Origin: CAZJHX01 sp964545715 | Lineage (GTDB): Bacteria; Myxococcota_A; UBA9042; GCA-2863065 | Direction of reading: 5' to 3' | Assembly: GCA_964545715.1 (NCBI GenBank) | Contig: CAZJHX010000023.1 | Coordinates: 1 to 64,000, forward strand | DNA: 64,000 nucleotides | Shown: positions 1 to 7,837 of the stretch, piece by piece | Position numbering within the stretch: position 1 is the first letter of the stretch | How the letters are laid out: each line of letters opens with the position of its first letter | Translations under genes and position numbers: made by a program | Notes under the pieces: model-generated | Databases searched by the model: none | What the model was told of the DNA's origin: nothing | The model's input: the letters and a program-made list of their open reading frames with translations, nothing else

Positions 1-1056
1 CTGCTCATCAAGCCGTTCGCCGACAACTTCGACACGGTCATGTACCTGTACCGCCGCGACCCGGGCGAGACGAAGTGGGGCTCCTACAAGAAGCGCAACG
101 ACGACTTCGGCGACGAGATGTGGTCGCGGATGGACCTGGCCCTGGGCGCCGGCGAGTACCGCGTGCTGGTCAAGACCTACAAAAAGTCCCACCGCGGCCA
201 CTTCGGCGTGGTCGGGGCGTGCGAGGGCGGCGGCTGTCCGACGGCCGAGGCGCCCGAGGAGCAGCACGTGCTGCCCTCCGAGACCAGCTTCACCCCCACG
301 TGCCTCAGCGCGCTGGCCGCGGTTGTCGGCTCCCCCGCGCTGTCCAAGTCCGAGGGCACCATCACCTACGAGACCGACCGCGCGAGCCTGACCGGCACCA
401 CGCTGGTCGCCGTCGACTACTACAAGTCTTACTGGGACGACCTGGGCTTCGGCTGGGAGGAGTTCGCCGAGGAGGACGACTTCGAGGGTGAAGGCGGCCA
501 ACACGTCCTGGACCTGGAGACCATCGATCTGGGCGACGGCGGCAGCATCGTCACAGTAGCCTTCTCCGCGGGCGACGAGGTCACCGTCTCGTTCGTCTTC
601 GACGGCGCGGGCGCCCTGGTCATGTACTTCCACAGCGAGCAGTCGCCGCGCGTCGGCTGGTTCTGCGCCCTGGACGACGAGCCCCTGGCCGAGGATCCGG
701 GCGAGTTCTGCGCCGGCGCGTACATCCGGCACACGCCGCACGCCAGCGACGCGATCCACACCGACCACGTCTCCCTGATCACCGGCGAGTCCGACGACGA
801 GATCGACGCGCTGGTCACCCTGGCCGTCGCCGATTACCAGAAGCACACTGAGCTGGCCGACGGCGAGACCGTCGAGGTCGAGTACGCCACGTGGGAGAGC
901 ATCGACTGGGGCACCGGCGCACACGTAACCGTCTCGCACGACGACCACACCGCCCGCACGTATGACCTGGGCTCCGGCGGCTTCGGCACCACGTGGATCT
1001 TCCTGGGCGCCGACGGCGACGACGCGCCCACCTTCATCTGCGAGGAGTCCTTTTAG
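1..1056 (+). CDS. Secreted/surface hypothetical protein, 5' end outside the window
   Basis: The reading frame is open from base 1 without a start signal, so the gene begins upstream. The first in-frame ATG at base 40 is internal. The visible 351 residues are very acidic. The first 60 residues (pattern FDTVMYLYRR, then NDDF, then LALGAGEYRVLVKTY) resemble the end of a pre-peptidase C-terminal (PPC/DVUA0089-like) beta-sandwich, which is common in secreted proteins. The rest contains a few scattered Cys residues and alternating beta-strand-like stretches, and I recognise no catalytic motif in it. Its stop codon overlaps the GTG start of the downstream sigma factor by one base, so the two are probably co-transcribed. 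The function is unknown; secretion is inferred from composition only because the N-terminus is not visible. Confidence 0.7.
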   Translation: MLIKPFADNFDTVMYLYRRDPGETKWGSYKKRNDDFGDEMWSRMDLALGAGEYRVLVKTYKKSHRGHFGVVGACEGGGCPTAEAPEEQHVLPSETSFTPTCLSALAAVVGSPALSKSEGTITYETDRASLTGTTLVAVDYYKSYWDDLGFGWEEFAEEDDFEGEGGQHVLDLETIDLGDGGSIVTVAFSAGDEVTVSFVFDGAGALVMYFHSEQSPRVGWFCALDDEPLAEDPGEFCAGAYIRHTPHASDAIHTDHVSLITGESDDEIDALVTLAVADYQKHTELADGETVEVEYATWESIDWGTGAHVTVSHDDHTARTYDLGSGGFGTTWIFLGADGDDAPTFICEESF

Positions 1057-1583
1057 TGGCGTCCGACGCCGCGCGCGAGGCCGTTCCACAGTGGCTTTTG
1101 GACCTGGTCCGGTCGTACCGGAACCTGGACCGCATTCAGCTCGAGCCCGACGAGCTCCTCAGTGAGATCTACCTGGAGCTGCTGCGCCGCAACGCCAAAG
1201 CGGCTGAGCAGGGCCGTCCGGCCTACCCCGCCGGACACCCCGACTTCTTCAAGTACGCGCGCCTGATCATCGTGGACGTGCTGCGCGCCTACGAGCGCCG
1301 CTGGCGACGGTCCGCGCCCATACGAGCCGAAGCGCTGCGCCAGCCACGCGACAACCCAGAGACCGCGACGCTTCGACAGCGGCGCCGCCAGCGCCTTCTC
1401 AGCGCGCTGTGCCGCCTCAGCCGAGAGGACCAGCAGGTGCTGCGTCACTGCCTGATGGAAGGTCGCACGCAGCGCGAGGCCGCACACCGGATGCGGGTCG
1501 GTCGCGCTACCGCATCACGTCGCTGGACCCGCGCCCGGCGCGCTGTTCAAACCGCGCTGGACGCCGAAGACTCAGACACCTGA
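1056..1583 (+). CDS. ECF-like RNA polymerase sigma factor
   Basis: This is a 175-residue protein starting at GTG 1056, whose G is also the last base of the upstream stop codon. A longer frame from 993 would run antiparallel in composition through the previous gene and is not needed. The first half has a region-2-like helix pair with the pattern ELLSEIYLELLRR and HPDFFKYARLIIVDVLRAYERRWRRS, as in ECF factors of the Sig-70_X6/TIGR02999 type. The C-terminal half (LLSALCRLSREDQQVLRHCLMEG, then TQREAAHRMRVGRATASRRW) is a region-4 helix-turn-helix. It should direct RNA polymerase to a small set of promoters. No anti-sigma factor is next to it. The preceding secreted protein is the only linked candidate partner. 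Its 3' end overlaps the convergent aminotransferase gene by 12 bases. Confidence 0.75.
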   Translation: MASDAAREAVPQWLLDLVRSYRNLDRIQLEPDELLSEIYLELLRRNAKAAEQGRPAYPAGHPDFFKYARLIIVDVLRAYERRWRRSAPIRAEALRQPRDNPETATLRQRRRQRLLSALCRLSREDQQVLRHCLMEGRTQREAAHRMRVGRATASRRWTRARRAVQTALDAEDSDT

Positions 1584-2354
1584 TTCGCGCGCCACAAGGC
1601 GGCGATAAGCAGCACACAAAGCGTCCCCCAGCGGACCTCTACCAGGAGCGGCCGCTCCGTCGAGGTCCGACACAGGAGCCAGCTCTTTCAGCGTCGAGGT
1701 GGCGTACAGCTCGGTCATCGGCGCCGTCAGCGGCAGCGGCGCCTCGGCCACAGCCAGCCCCTCGGCCAGCCCGGCATCCAGCAGCGCGCGACGCGTCACC
1801 CCGTCCAGGATCCGTCCATCCGCGGGGGGTGTCACCATCACGCCCTCCACCGCCGCGAAGATGTTGGACCGGGTGGCCTCCGTAAAGCAGCCGTCACGCC
1901 CGACCCAGAACACCTCGTCCGCGCCCGTCACCCGCTTGATGGCCTCGCCGCCCGCGCGGCTGCCGTGCTTGATGCTGCCGTCCAGCCATGCCGGCGGCTC
2001 CCACTCCCGCGTCACGACCCGTAGCGGTCTGGCGACCATCGACAGGTCCAGCGGGTTGACGTGCATGTACCGCGCCCCGGGCGTAATCGTCAGGCGCACC
2101 TTGACGTCGGCGCTCAGTCCCTCCACCGCCCGCTCAAACTCGACCCGCAGCTGCGGCACGTCCGGACAATCGACGCCCACGACCGCCGCGCTCTTGCACA
2201 GACGCTCCAGGTGGTGGTCAGCGCGAAACAGGCGTCCATAATAGGTCCGCAGGGTCTCGAAGGCCGTGCGTCCCATCGTCAACCCCTGGTCGGTCGCCGG
2301 CACCACAAACTCGGCCTGTTCAACGGGCCGGCCATCGATGAAGAAGCGCTCCAT
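1572..2354 (-). CDS. Aminotransferase class IV (BCAT / aminodeoxychorismate lyase-like)
   Basis: This is a 260-residue PLP enzyme of fold type IV. The N-terminus has the family pattern DQGLTMGRTAFETLRTYYGRL and the early loop DHHLERLCKSA. The presumed PLP lysine lies in IKHGSRAGG, followed by GADEVFWVGRDGCFTEATRSN and the family signature ILDGVTRRALLDAG. The length fits 4-amino-4-deoxychorismate lyases and D-amino acid or branched-chain aminotransferases. The sequence alone does not settle which substrate is used, so folate (PabC-like) or branched-chain amino acid roles are both possible. An AGAGGG ribosome-binding site sits just upstream of the ATG, and an AT-rich TATATC stretch precedes it. 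It stands alone, convergent with the sigma factor gene. Confidence 0.85.
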   Translation of the reverse strand: MERFFIDGRPVEQAEFVVPATDQGLTMGRTAFETLRTYYGRLFRADHHLERLCKSAAVVGVDCPDVPQLRVEFERAVEGLSADVKVRLTITPGARYMHVNPLDLSMVARPLRVVTREWEPPAWLDGSIKHGSRAGGEAIKRVTGADEVFWVGRDGCFTEATRSNIFAAVEGVMVTPPADGRILDGVTRRALLDAGLAEGLAVAEAPLPLTAPMTELYATSTLKELAPVSDLDGAAAPGRGPLGDALCAAYRRLVARESGV

Positions 2355-2426
2355 GCGCCCTCTATATCACGATAGACCTCAAGTACTGCCCGCGATGACC
2401 CGCTTGTTTCTTGCAGGGGGTGGGAG

Positions 2427-2603
2427 ATGCGCCGAATGACGCTGACACGCGTAGGAATCATCGTATCCACGGTCATCATCATGTCCGTCCTGGTGCTCGG
2501 TAGCGCCAGCGCCGGCAAGAAGACCACCGTCGACGTCCAAAAGGACGCGCCGATTCAGGCGCCCGTCGAGCCGGTGCCGCTGGGGATCTCCTCGCCGCAC
2601 TGA
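2427..2603 (+). CDS. Small secreted peptide, 58 aa, signal peptide
   Basis: This is a short reading frame with ATG at 2427, preceded by a strong purine-rich ribosome-binding site (GGGGGTGGGAG). The product starts MRRMTLTRVG, then has a hydrophobic core of Ile/Val/Leu/Met (residues 9-24) and a signal-peptidase I site of the AxA type (GSASA-GKK). About 29 mature residues rich in Pro, Val and Lys remain. I do not recognise a family. The last 49 bases overlap the end of the convergent DUF434 gene. It could be a real exported peptide or a chance frame. The combination of a good ribosome-binding site and a complete signal peptide argues for the former. Confidence 0.45.
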   Translation: MRRMTLTRVGIIVSTVIIMSVLVLGSASAGKKTTVDVQKDAPIQAPVEPVPLGISSPH

Positions 2604-3289
2604 GAGAGATCGACAAGCCACGCGTCCGGCATCCCGGACACGATGCCGCTCGTCAGATCCACACCGCCGGCCAGCCGATCGAGCAGCGGCCCGTCCGCCG
2701 TCGCGCCAACCCAACCCGACTGTGACAACCCGGCCAGCGCCGTGTCCGCTGAGTCGACAAGCTCCACCCGCATCCCATGCTCCCGAATCGCTGCCGCGAC
2801 CCTACCGCTGTTAGACACGGGCCGATCCAGGTACCAGCAGACGTCCTCGGCGCCCGCCAGCTCAGCCACCAGCAGTCCCAGCGCATCAGCGGTCTCAGCC
2901 ACGCGCCGATACGTGCCGTGAATGCTGGACATGTCGCGCAAGAGCCCATCCCGCCCGCGCAACAGAACCGCGCCCGAGAGCGCCGCCTCGACGGTGATCA
3001 GCACGTTGAAGCCGTCCACGGCGACCCGTGCGTCCGCCACCGGGCGCCGGGTCGCACGCCGGTGTGCCCTGGCGGCGTCTGAGCAGGCCGCGCGCATCAC
3101 CGCAAGCCGCTGGCGCCGCTGAAGCTGCAGATGATCACCGACCAGCTTCAGCGCGGCCTTGTCCGCGTAGCCACGGGTCAGCAGCCAGCTGAGATCCGCA
3201 GTCCCACGACGCAGCGCAGCGGTCCGCTCCACCGAGAAGAGCGCCGTGTCCCGGGGATGCGGGCCGCGGTGCTTACGCGGGTCCGGCAC
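2555..3289 (-). CDS. DUF434 domain protein
   Basis: This 244-residue protein matches what is known of the DUF434 family. It has an N-terminal motif RGPHPRDTALF, then LSWLLTRGYADKAALKLVGDH with a basic helix, and then the conserved core VDGFNVLITVEAALSG with GRDGLLRDM. The later LDRPVSNSGR and the Asp-rich positions are also typical. The family is cytoplasmic and uncharacterised, and the acidic motifs (VDGFN, ELVDSADTAL) look PIN/NYN-nuclease-like, which is my inference. It starts at GTG 3289, overlapping the end of the Mpo1-like gene by 17 bases. It is therefore the third gene of an operon with the alkyl sulfatase. Confidence 0.75.
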   Translation of the reverse strand: MPDPRKHRGPHPRDTALFSVERTAALRRGTADLSWLLTRGYADKAALKLVGDHLQLQRRQRLAVMRAACSDAARAHRRATRRPVADARVAVDGFNVLITVEAALSGAVLLRGRDGLLRDMSSIHGTYRRVAETADALGLLVAELAGAEDVCWYLDRPVSNSGRVAAAIREHGMRVELVDSADTALAGLSQSGWVGATADGPLLDRLAGGVDLTSGIVSGMPDAWLVDLSQCGEEIPSGTGSTGA

Positions 3290-3626
3290 TGTAATAGCGC
3301 TCGGGGAGCTCGCCGAACATCGGGATGCGGCCCGTGTAGATGTCCCGCATCATCACCCAGTCCGACATGAAGCTCCACCAGGGGTAGGTCCAGCTGGCCG
3401 GCTTGTTCTTCTCAAACACGAAGTGGCCGACCCACGCCGGTCCGTAGCCCGCCACCGGCAGCGTCACCAGCAGCCACCAGGTCTGCGTGGCGAGCGCCGA
3501 GATCAGAAGCAATACGACGCTGGTGCTGCCGAACACATGCAGCGCTCTGCACGTACCGTTGCGGTGCTCGGACAGGTAGTAGCGATAGAACTCGGCGAAC
3601 GTCTCAATCCGTGTGGTCATGCTCAC
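3273..3626 (-). CDS. Mpo1-like (DUF962) membrane protein
   Basis: This 117-residue integral membrane protein has the features of the Mpo1/DUF962 family. It opens with FAEFYRYYLSEHRNGTCRALH, has two hydrophobic segments (about 31-47 and 48-62), and then GHFVFEKNKPASW, YPWWSFMSDW. The conserved His residues in SEH, RALH and GHF correspond to the iron-binding positions of the family. In yeast, Mpo1 is a 2-hydroxy fatty acid dioxygenase in alpha-oxidation; bacterial members are poorly studied. It begins at GTG 3626 in a GTGA overlap with the sulfatase stop, with an alternative ATG two codons in. Its place downstream of an alkyl sulfatase suggests, by inference, further processing of the released fatty alcohol or acid. 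Confidence 0.8.
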   Translation of the reverse strand: MSMTTRIETFAEFYRYYLSEHRNGTCRALHVFGSTSVVLLLISALATQTWWLLVTLPVAGYGPAWVGHFVFEKNKPASWTYPWWSFMSDWVMMRDIYTGRIPMFGELPERYYSAGPA

Positions 3627-5419
3627 AGCCCCCGGTCAAAGCGATCCATAAACGCAACGACGGCGATCAGGTCCGTCGCCGTCAGCTTGCCCTCGGTCAC
3701 GGCCTCGAGCTGGTCTTTCAGGCCCAGGGCCAGCCGGCGCCACGTGCCCGTGTCGGTGGTGACCGTCGTGATCGGCTCCGGCGTCCCCGGCAGCGCCTCG
3801 CCCGCGACGACCTCGGCCACCCCGTGCCGCACCGTGACCACAAAGGTCTCGGACGTGTCGGTGAACTCAAAGACCGCGGACTCGAAGACATCCATCGACT
3901 CAGCCGTCTTCAGCCGCGACGGCAGCGCCTCAAAGAAGACCTTTACCGGGATGGCGTCGATGAACACGTCGTCGATCTTGGGCGCGCCCCCGGTCGGTGG
4001 CCCCTGCGTCAGCGCGCGCGCCGACTCCACGAGATAGGCGCGACCGTTGCTGTTTTGCACGCCCAGCCCGATCGCCTCGTACGCCGCCGCAAGCTCCGGC
4101 TCCAGCGCCGCCGCCTCCGCCAGGCCGCTGTCGCGCAGCTTGCCCAGTAGATGGGCCGCCCAGCGCGCGTCTCCGTCCTTGCGCGCCGCGGTTGCAGCCG
4201 CCAGCACCGCAGGCGCGCCACCCATCAGCTCGATCTCACGCCGAGCGGTCTCATCCGGCGGATACAGCCGGTCCGCGCGGCCGTCAAACCAGCCCAATTG
4301 GTTGCTGTAGATCGCACGTGCGGACCAGTCGACCTGGCCATAAAGCTGCTGCAGATAGGACTGATCGGCCAGATGCGCAGGCAAGGCGATGCGGCCCGCC
4401 AGCGAGTCCACGTCCTCCACCGCGTTGGCCCAGCGCACGACCTCGTCGCGCACCCACTGGATCGCGTCGCGATAGTCGATCAGCACCGCCTGAACCGCGT
4501 CCGCGCCCTGGACCGGGCTGGTGTGAGACGGCACCAGCACATCGGGCGCACGCGCGCGCATAGCGTCCAGGCTGTCGATCCAGCGGTCGACGGGCCGGGG
4601 CGACGTCCCGCGAATCGTGTACAGGTTTGGGAAGGTCGCATAGTAGTTGTCGCCGGGCATCAGGGCCCCGAGGCTGGGCACGTGAACAAACAGGTGGTCG
4701 TGGGTCTCACCATGCGCCTCGACCAGCTCGATCTGAACCCCGCCGAACTCCAACATCTTCTCGCCGCTGAAGGTGTGCGTCGGCGCGCGCACGCCGGTCT
4801 CCAGCGCCGCCTCGACGTCCAGCCGCTTGCCCAGCGACGAGCACGGCAGCTCCTCCAGGCTCAGGCTCTGGCCAAACTGAAGCAGCGACCGCGCAGTCTC
4901 AGCCCGCCGGAAGGCGCCGTACTGCTTGATCAGGTGCGGCATGAACGCGTCCGTCGCCCAGATCTGCGTATCCTCTTCCGCCCACACGCTGGCGCCCCCG
5001 ATGTGATCGGCGTGGCTGTGCGTATAGATGATCGCCAGCGTCGGCCCGGGGGCCACCGCCATCAACGCGTCCTTCATCTCCTGCGCGCGCACCGGGCTGC
5101 TGCCGACGTCGATGACGACGTTGCCGGCGTCCGTCTGCAACACGATGGTGTTGGCCAGGTCGTAGCCGATCGCCACAAATAGAGAGTCTGCAACCTCCTC
5201 CACACGCGGCGCGCCGATCTCGGCCACACAATGCTCGGCCAGCGCCCCCTCAGGCGCGGGCGGGTCCTCTTCTTCGGGCGATTCGGGCTCTTGCTCGGAC
5301 GTGGTCGCATCGGCGGCCTCGTCGTCCTCGGGCGTATCTCCGCAGGCACAGAGCGTTGAGGCGATGAGCACGAACAGCATCAGCAAAAAACAACAATCAC
5401 TGCGCTTCATCGCGACCAT
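3623..5419 (-). CDS. Alkyl sulfatase, MBL fold, lipoprotein
   Basis: This 598-residue enzyme is related to SdsA1/BDS1-type alkyl sulfatases. The N-terminus carries a lipoprotein signal ending at Cys 26 (STLCAC) and an acidic linker (about 27-58). The metallo-beta-lactamase core shows THSHADHIGG (residues 133-142), the zinc ligands of the family, and later ETHDH and a GDNYY motif. A helical dimerisation region follows, and the last ~110 residues look like an SCP2-type sterol/alkyl-chain domain. The predicted reaction is hydrolysis of primary alkyl sulfate esters to alcohol and sulfate, here at the cell surface or periplasmic membrane. It overlaps the downstream Mpo1-like gene by four bases. 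Start at ATG 5419 or 5410 cannot be decided from ribosome-binding sites. Confidence 0.88.
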   Translation of the reverse strand: MVAMKRSDCCFLLMLFVLIASTLCACGDTPEDDEAADATTSEQEPESPEEEDPPAPEGALAEHCVAEIGAPRVEEVADSLFVAIGYDLANTIVLQTDAGNVVIDVGSSPVRAQEMKDALMAVAPGPTLAIIYTHSHADHIGGASVWAEEDTQIWATDAFMPHLIKQYGAFRRAETARSLLQFGQSLSLEELPCSSLGKRLDVEAALETGVRAPTHTFSGEKMLEFGGVQIELVEAHGETHDHLFVHVPSLGALMPGDNYYATFPNLYTIRGTSPRPVDRWIDSLDAMRARAPDVLVPSHTSPVQGADAVQAVLIDYRDAIQWVRDEVVRWANAVEDVDSLAGRIALPAHLADQSYLQQLYGQVDWSARAIYSNQLGWFDGRADRLYPPDETARREIELMGGAPAVLAAATAARKDGDARWAAHLLGKLRDSGLAEAAALEPELAAAYEAIGLGVQNSNGRAYLVESARALTQGPPTGGAPKIDDVFIDAIPVKVFFEALPSRLKTAESMDVFESAVFEFTDTSETFVVTVRHGVAEVVAGEALPGTPEPITTVTTDTGTWRRLALGLKDQLEAVTEGKLTATDLIAVVAFMDRFDRGL

Positions 5420-5549
5420 TGCTATCTGGCCGAGATGGCGTCAGTCAACGTAAAAACGAGCAATTTCTGGCGATTGCACCATCCTTGGCTAAAAGTTGAT
5501 CCCGGCAGAGTCAGTCCGGACAGGACGCTCATAGATAGGGGGTAGACGG

Positions 5550-6848
5550 GTGGAATTGATGAGAGGAGTCGACGTTCCTACACAAGGCAAGCTTTCCAAA
5601 GTGCGGGCGATCGTTCACGCACTGCAGCAGGGTGTTGAGCGCACCGTGTTGCACGACGCAGCCGGCCTGAGCAAGCGAGAGACGTCGTACACACTGCACG
5701 CGGCACGCACGCTGGGCTGGACCCTCCAGGAGGATGAGGCGTGGACCGTCACCGACGCGGGCATCGAGCTTCTGCGGCGCCAGAACGGCAGCCCGGAAGA
5801 GCAGCAGTGGATTCGCAAGTGCATTGAGGGCAGCCCCACGATGGATCTGATGGCTCCCGCCCTGCTGGACGTGGAGGCTCCGTCGGTTAAGACGCTGACC
5901 GAGTCCGTGGCGCGCGTGAGCGGCCTGTCCGCCAGCACCGCACGACGGCGGGCGCTGACGCTGCTGAGTTGGCGTGACCAGGCGCTGCCCAACGTCGAGG
6001 AGAACACCAGCGCGTCGCCGCTGTTCTTGGTCCCGACCGAGCTGCCCAACACCCAGGCGGAGGCCCAGCTGGAGCAGGAGCTGGAGTCGGCGCTGCTGGA
6101 GCCGGACGTCATCGTGGATGCCGAGCCGATCGAGGAGCCGGTCCTGGCCGCGGTGCCGGAGCCGATCATCGACGCCGAGCCGATCATCGACGCCGAGCCG
6201 ATCATCGACGCCGAGCCCATCGAAGAGATCGAGACGGCGACCGTCGAGACAGCGCCGATCGAGGAGCCGGTGGTCCACGAGCCCGATGCGCCGATCACCT
6301 CCTTCAAGCTGGAGGTCGAGATCTGCAACACGGAGCCGGGCGACAGCGTGGTGCTGCTGGGCAACCTGCCGCAGCTCGGCGACTGGGACGCCAACAACGC
6401 GATCGAGCTGACCGCGCACAACTGGCCCATCTGGTCCGCCAACGTGCTGCTGCCCGCGGGCGCCACCCTCGAGTACAAGCTGGCCATCCGCAAGTCGGAC
6501 GGCTCGCTGCTGTGGCAGAGCGGCGACAACAAGACGCTGACCACGCCCAACAACAAGGTGGCGCTGCGCTTCAACGTGGAGCACGAGGACACGACCGTGG
6601 GCGACACCGTGGTGCTGGTTGGCGGGCTGCCCGAGCTGGGCAACTGGAACCCCATCAACGGCATCGACCTGGGCGCGCACGCGTGGCCGCAGTGGTCGAC
6701 GACCGTGACGCTGCCGGCGGGCGTGTCGCTGGAGTACAAGCTGGCGACGCGTCACGAGAACGGCGACGTGTCCTGGCACGACGGGCCCAACCGCACCCTG
6801 CAGGCGCCGTACGGCGAAAACGACGGCCGCATCCAGCTCAACTGGTGA
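5550..6848 (+). CDS. wHTH protein with tandem CBM20 starch-binding domains
   Basis: This 432-residue protein has three parts. Residues about 12-150 form two helix-rich, winged-helix-like segments (VLHDAAGLSKRETSYTLHAA and ARVSGLSASTARRRALTLL), the second resembling DNA-binding segments found in restriction-associated proteins. Residues 160-255 are an acidic Pro-rich linker containing EPIIDA repeated three times. Residues 255-432 are two copies of a CBM20 starch-binding fold, each with a LPQLGDW or LPELGNW motif, the W-P-x-W-S core and LEYKLA. It has no signal peptide, so it should act in the cytoplasm and could link glycogen or alpha-glucan to DNA, which is inference. Start is GTG 5550 behind AGGGGG; ATG 5559 is the alternative. 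The stop overlaps the next start (GTGA). Confidence 0.75.
   Translation: MELMRGVDVPTQGKLSKVRAIVHALQQGVERTVLHDAAGLSKRETSYTLHAARTLGWTLQEDEAWTVTDAGIELLRRQNGSPEEQQWIRKCIEGSPTMDLMAPALLDVEAPSVKTLTESVARVSGLSASTARRRALTLLSWRDQALPNVEENTSASPLFLVPTELPNTQAEAQLEQELESALLEPDVIVDAEPIEEPVLAAVPEPIIDAEPIIDAEPIIDAEPIEEIETATVETAPIEEPVVHEPDAPITSFKLEVEICNTEPGDSVVLLGNLPQLGDWDANNAIELTAHNWPIWSANVLLPAGATLEYKLAIRKSDGSLLWQSGDNKTLTTPNNKVALRFNVEHEDTTVGDTVVLVGGLPELGNWNPINGIDLGAHAWPQWSTTVTLPAGVSLEYKLATRHENGDVSWHDGPNRTLQAPYGENDGRIQLNW
6159..6212 (+). repeat. Three perfect 18-bp tandem repeats
   Basis: The unit GAGCCGATCATCGACGCC occurs three times head to tail, followed by a degenerate copy. It encodes the EPIIDA repeats in the linker between the winged-helix and CBM20 parts. 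Such perfect repeats can change copy number by slippage without breaking the frame. Confidence 0.9.
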
Positions 6849-7837
6849 TCCGCCGCGCCGCCTTCCTTCTAGCCGCATGCGCGCTGGCCTGCCCGGCGTG
6901 CAGCGACTCCTCTTCCGACAAGCCCGCACCCGCTGACGCCGAGGTCGCCGATGTCCCCGATCAGGACGTGGGCGGCACTGGCGACACCGGTGACGTCGAG
7001 CAGCCCGTCGACGTCGCCGAAGACGTGGACGACACCACAACGACGGGCGACGAGGATGTCGATACGCCCGACGAGGGCCCCGCGGACGTGCCTGTGGTGG
7101 AGGACACCGGGCCGGTGGACACCGGACCTCAGGACGTTGAGGAGCCCGACGCGGCGGCCAACTGTCCCAGCGATCTGGAGGGGGCGATCGGCGGTCCCTG
7201 CACGCTGGACGGCCAGTTCTGTGCCGATCCCGACTGCGGGGCCTGCGAGACGTGCGTGGTGCTGCTGTGCAACGCGGGTGTCTGGGAGGGGCTGCCGACG
7301 TCGCCCAACCCCAACTGCCCGGATACGGCGGACGATCCGTGCGCCAACGTCGGGTGCGCGGAGACGCCCCTGTGCGACGTGGGCTGCACCGCCGAGTGCG
7401 GCTGCTGTGGGTGCCCCAAGGGCGAGGCGACCTGCATCACCGCGGACGGCGTGCCCGCAGTGCAAAGCTGCAGCTCGCTCAACTGCTACAACGTGTCCAA
7501 GTGCGACGCGTCAGATGTGTGCGTGGACGGCGGCCCGGTCGCCGGCACCGGGTGCGTGCAGGGCATGGGCACGTGCGAGGGCGTGCAGGCCGCGTATCAG
7601 TGGCTGATCAGCGGCGACGACAAGACGTGTGAAGACGACACCGACTGCCACATGCTGAACGGGCAGTGCGGGTCCGGCCTGGGCGGGTGTTACGAGGCGG
7701 TGACCTTGGACGTCACCGACGCGATGCTGGTGGCGCTGGGGAAAAAGTACGGGGCCCTGGGGTGCATCTCGGCGGTCTGTGACTGTGGGCCGCCGCCGCC
7801 GGCCGTCAAGTGTCTCGACGGCAAGTGTACGTTCTAG
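6845..7837 (+). CDS. Cys-rich surface lipoprotein
   Basis: The start is GTG 6845, overlapping the previous stop by four bases; the longer open frame upstream runs through the CBM20 gene and is rejected. The 330-residue product begins MIRRAAFLLAACALAC, a typical lipoprotein signal with candidate lipid-modified Cys residues at 16 and 19. Residues 20-105 are an acidic linker full of Asp, Val, Thr and Pro, often as DTG. From about 110 to the end there are more than 30 cysteines in spaced clusters (for example CADPDCGACETC and CTAECGCCGC), likely disulfide-bonded outside the cell. No enzyme motif is seen. Co-translation with the CBM20 protein is unexpected for a cytoplasmic/surface pair. The 3' end overlaps the convergent PilZ gene by 32 bases. 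Confidence 0.8.
   Translation: MIRRAAFLLAACALACPACSDSSSDKPAPADAEVADVPDQDVGGTGDTGDVEQPVDVAEDVDDTTTTGDEDVDTPDEGPADVPVVEDTGPVDTGPQDVEEPDAAANCPSDLEGAIGGPCTLDGQFCADPDCGACETCVVLLCNAGVWEGLPTSPNPNCPDTADDPCANVGCAETPLCDVGCTAECGCCGCPKGEATCITADGVPAVQSCSSLNCYNVSKCDASDVCVDGGPVAGTGCVQGMGTCEGVQAAYQWLISGDDKTCEDDTDCHMLNGQCGSGLGGCYEAVTLDVTDAMLVALGKKYGALGCISAVCDCGPPPPAVKCLDGKCTF

Noticed and set aside
2279..2527. Minus-strand frame across the aminotransferase start
   Set aside because: It overlaps the 5' end of the aminotransferase gene in another frame, has no ribosome-binding site and lies opposite the better-supported 58-residue frame.
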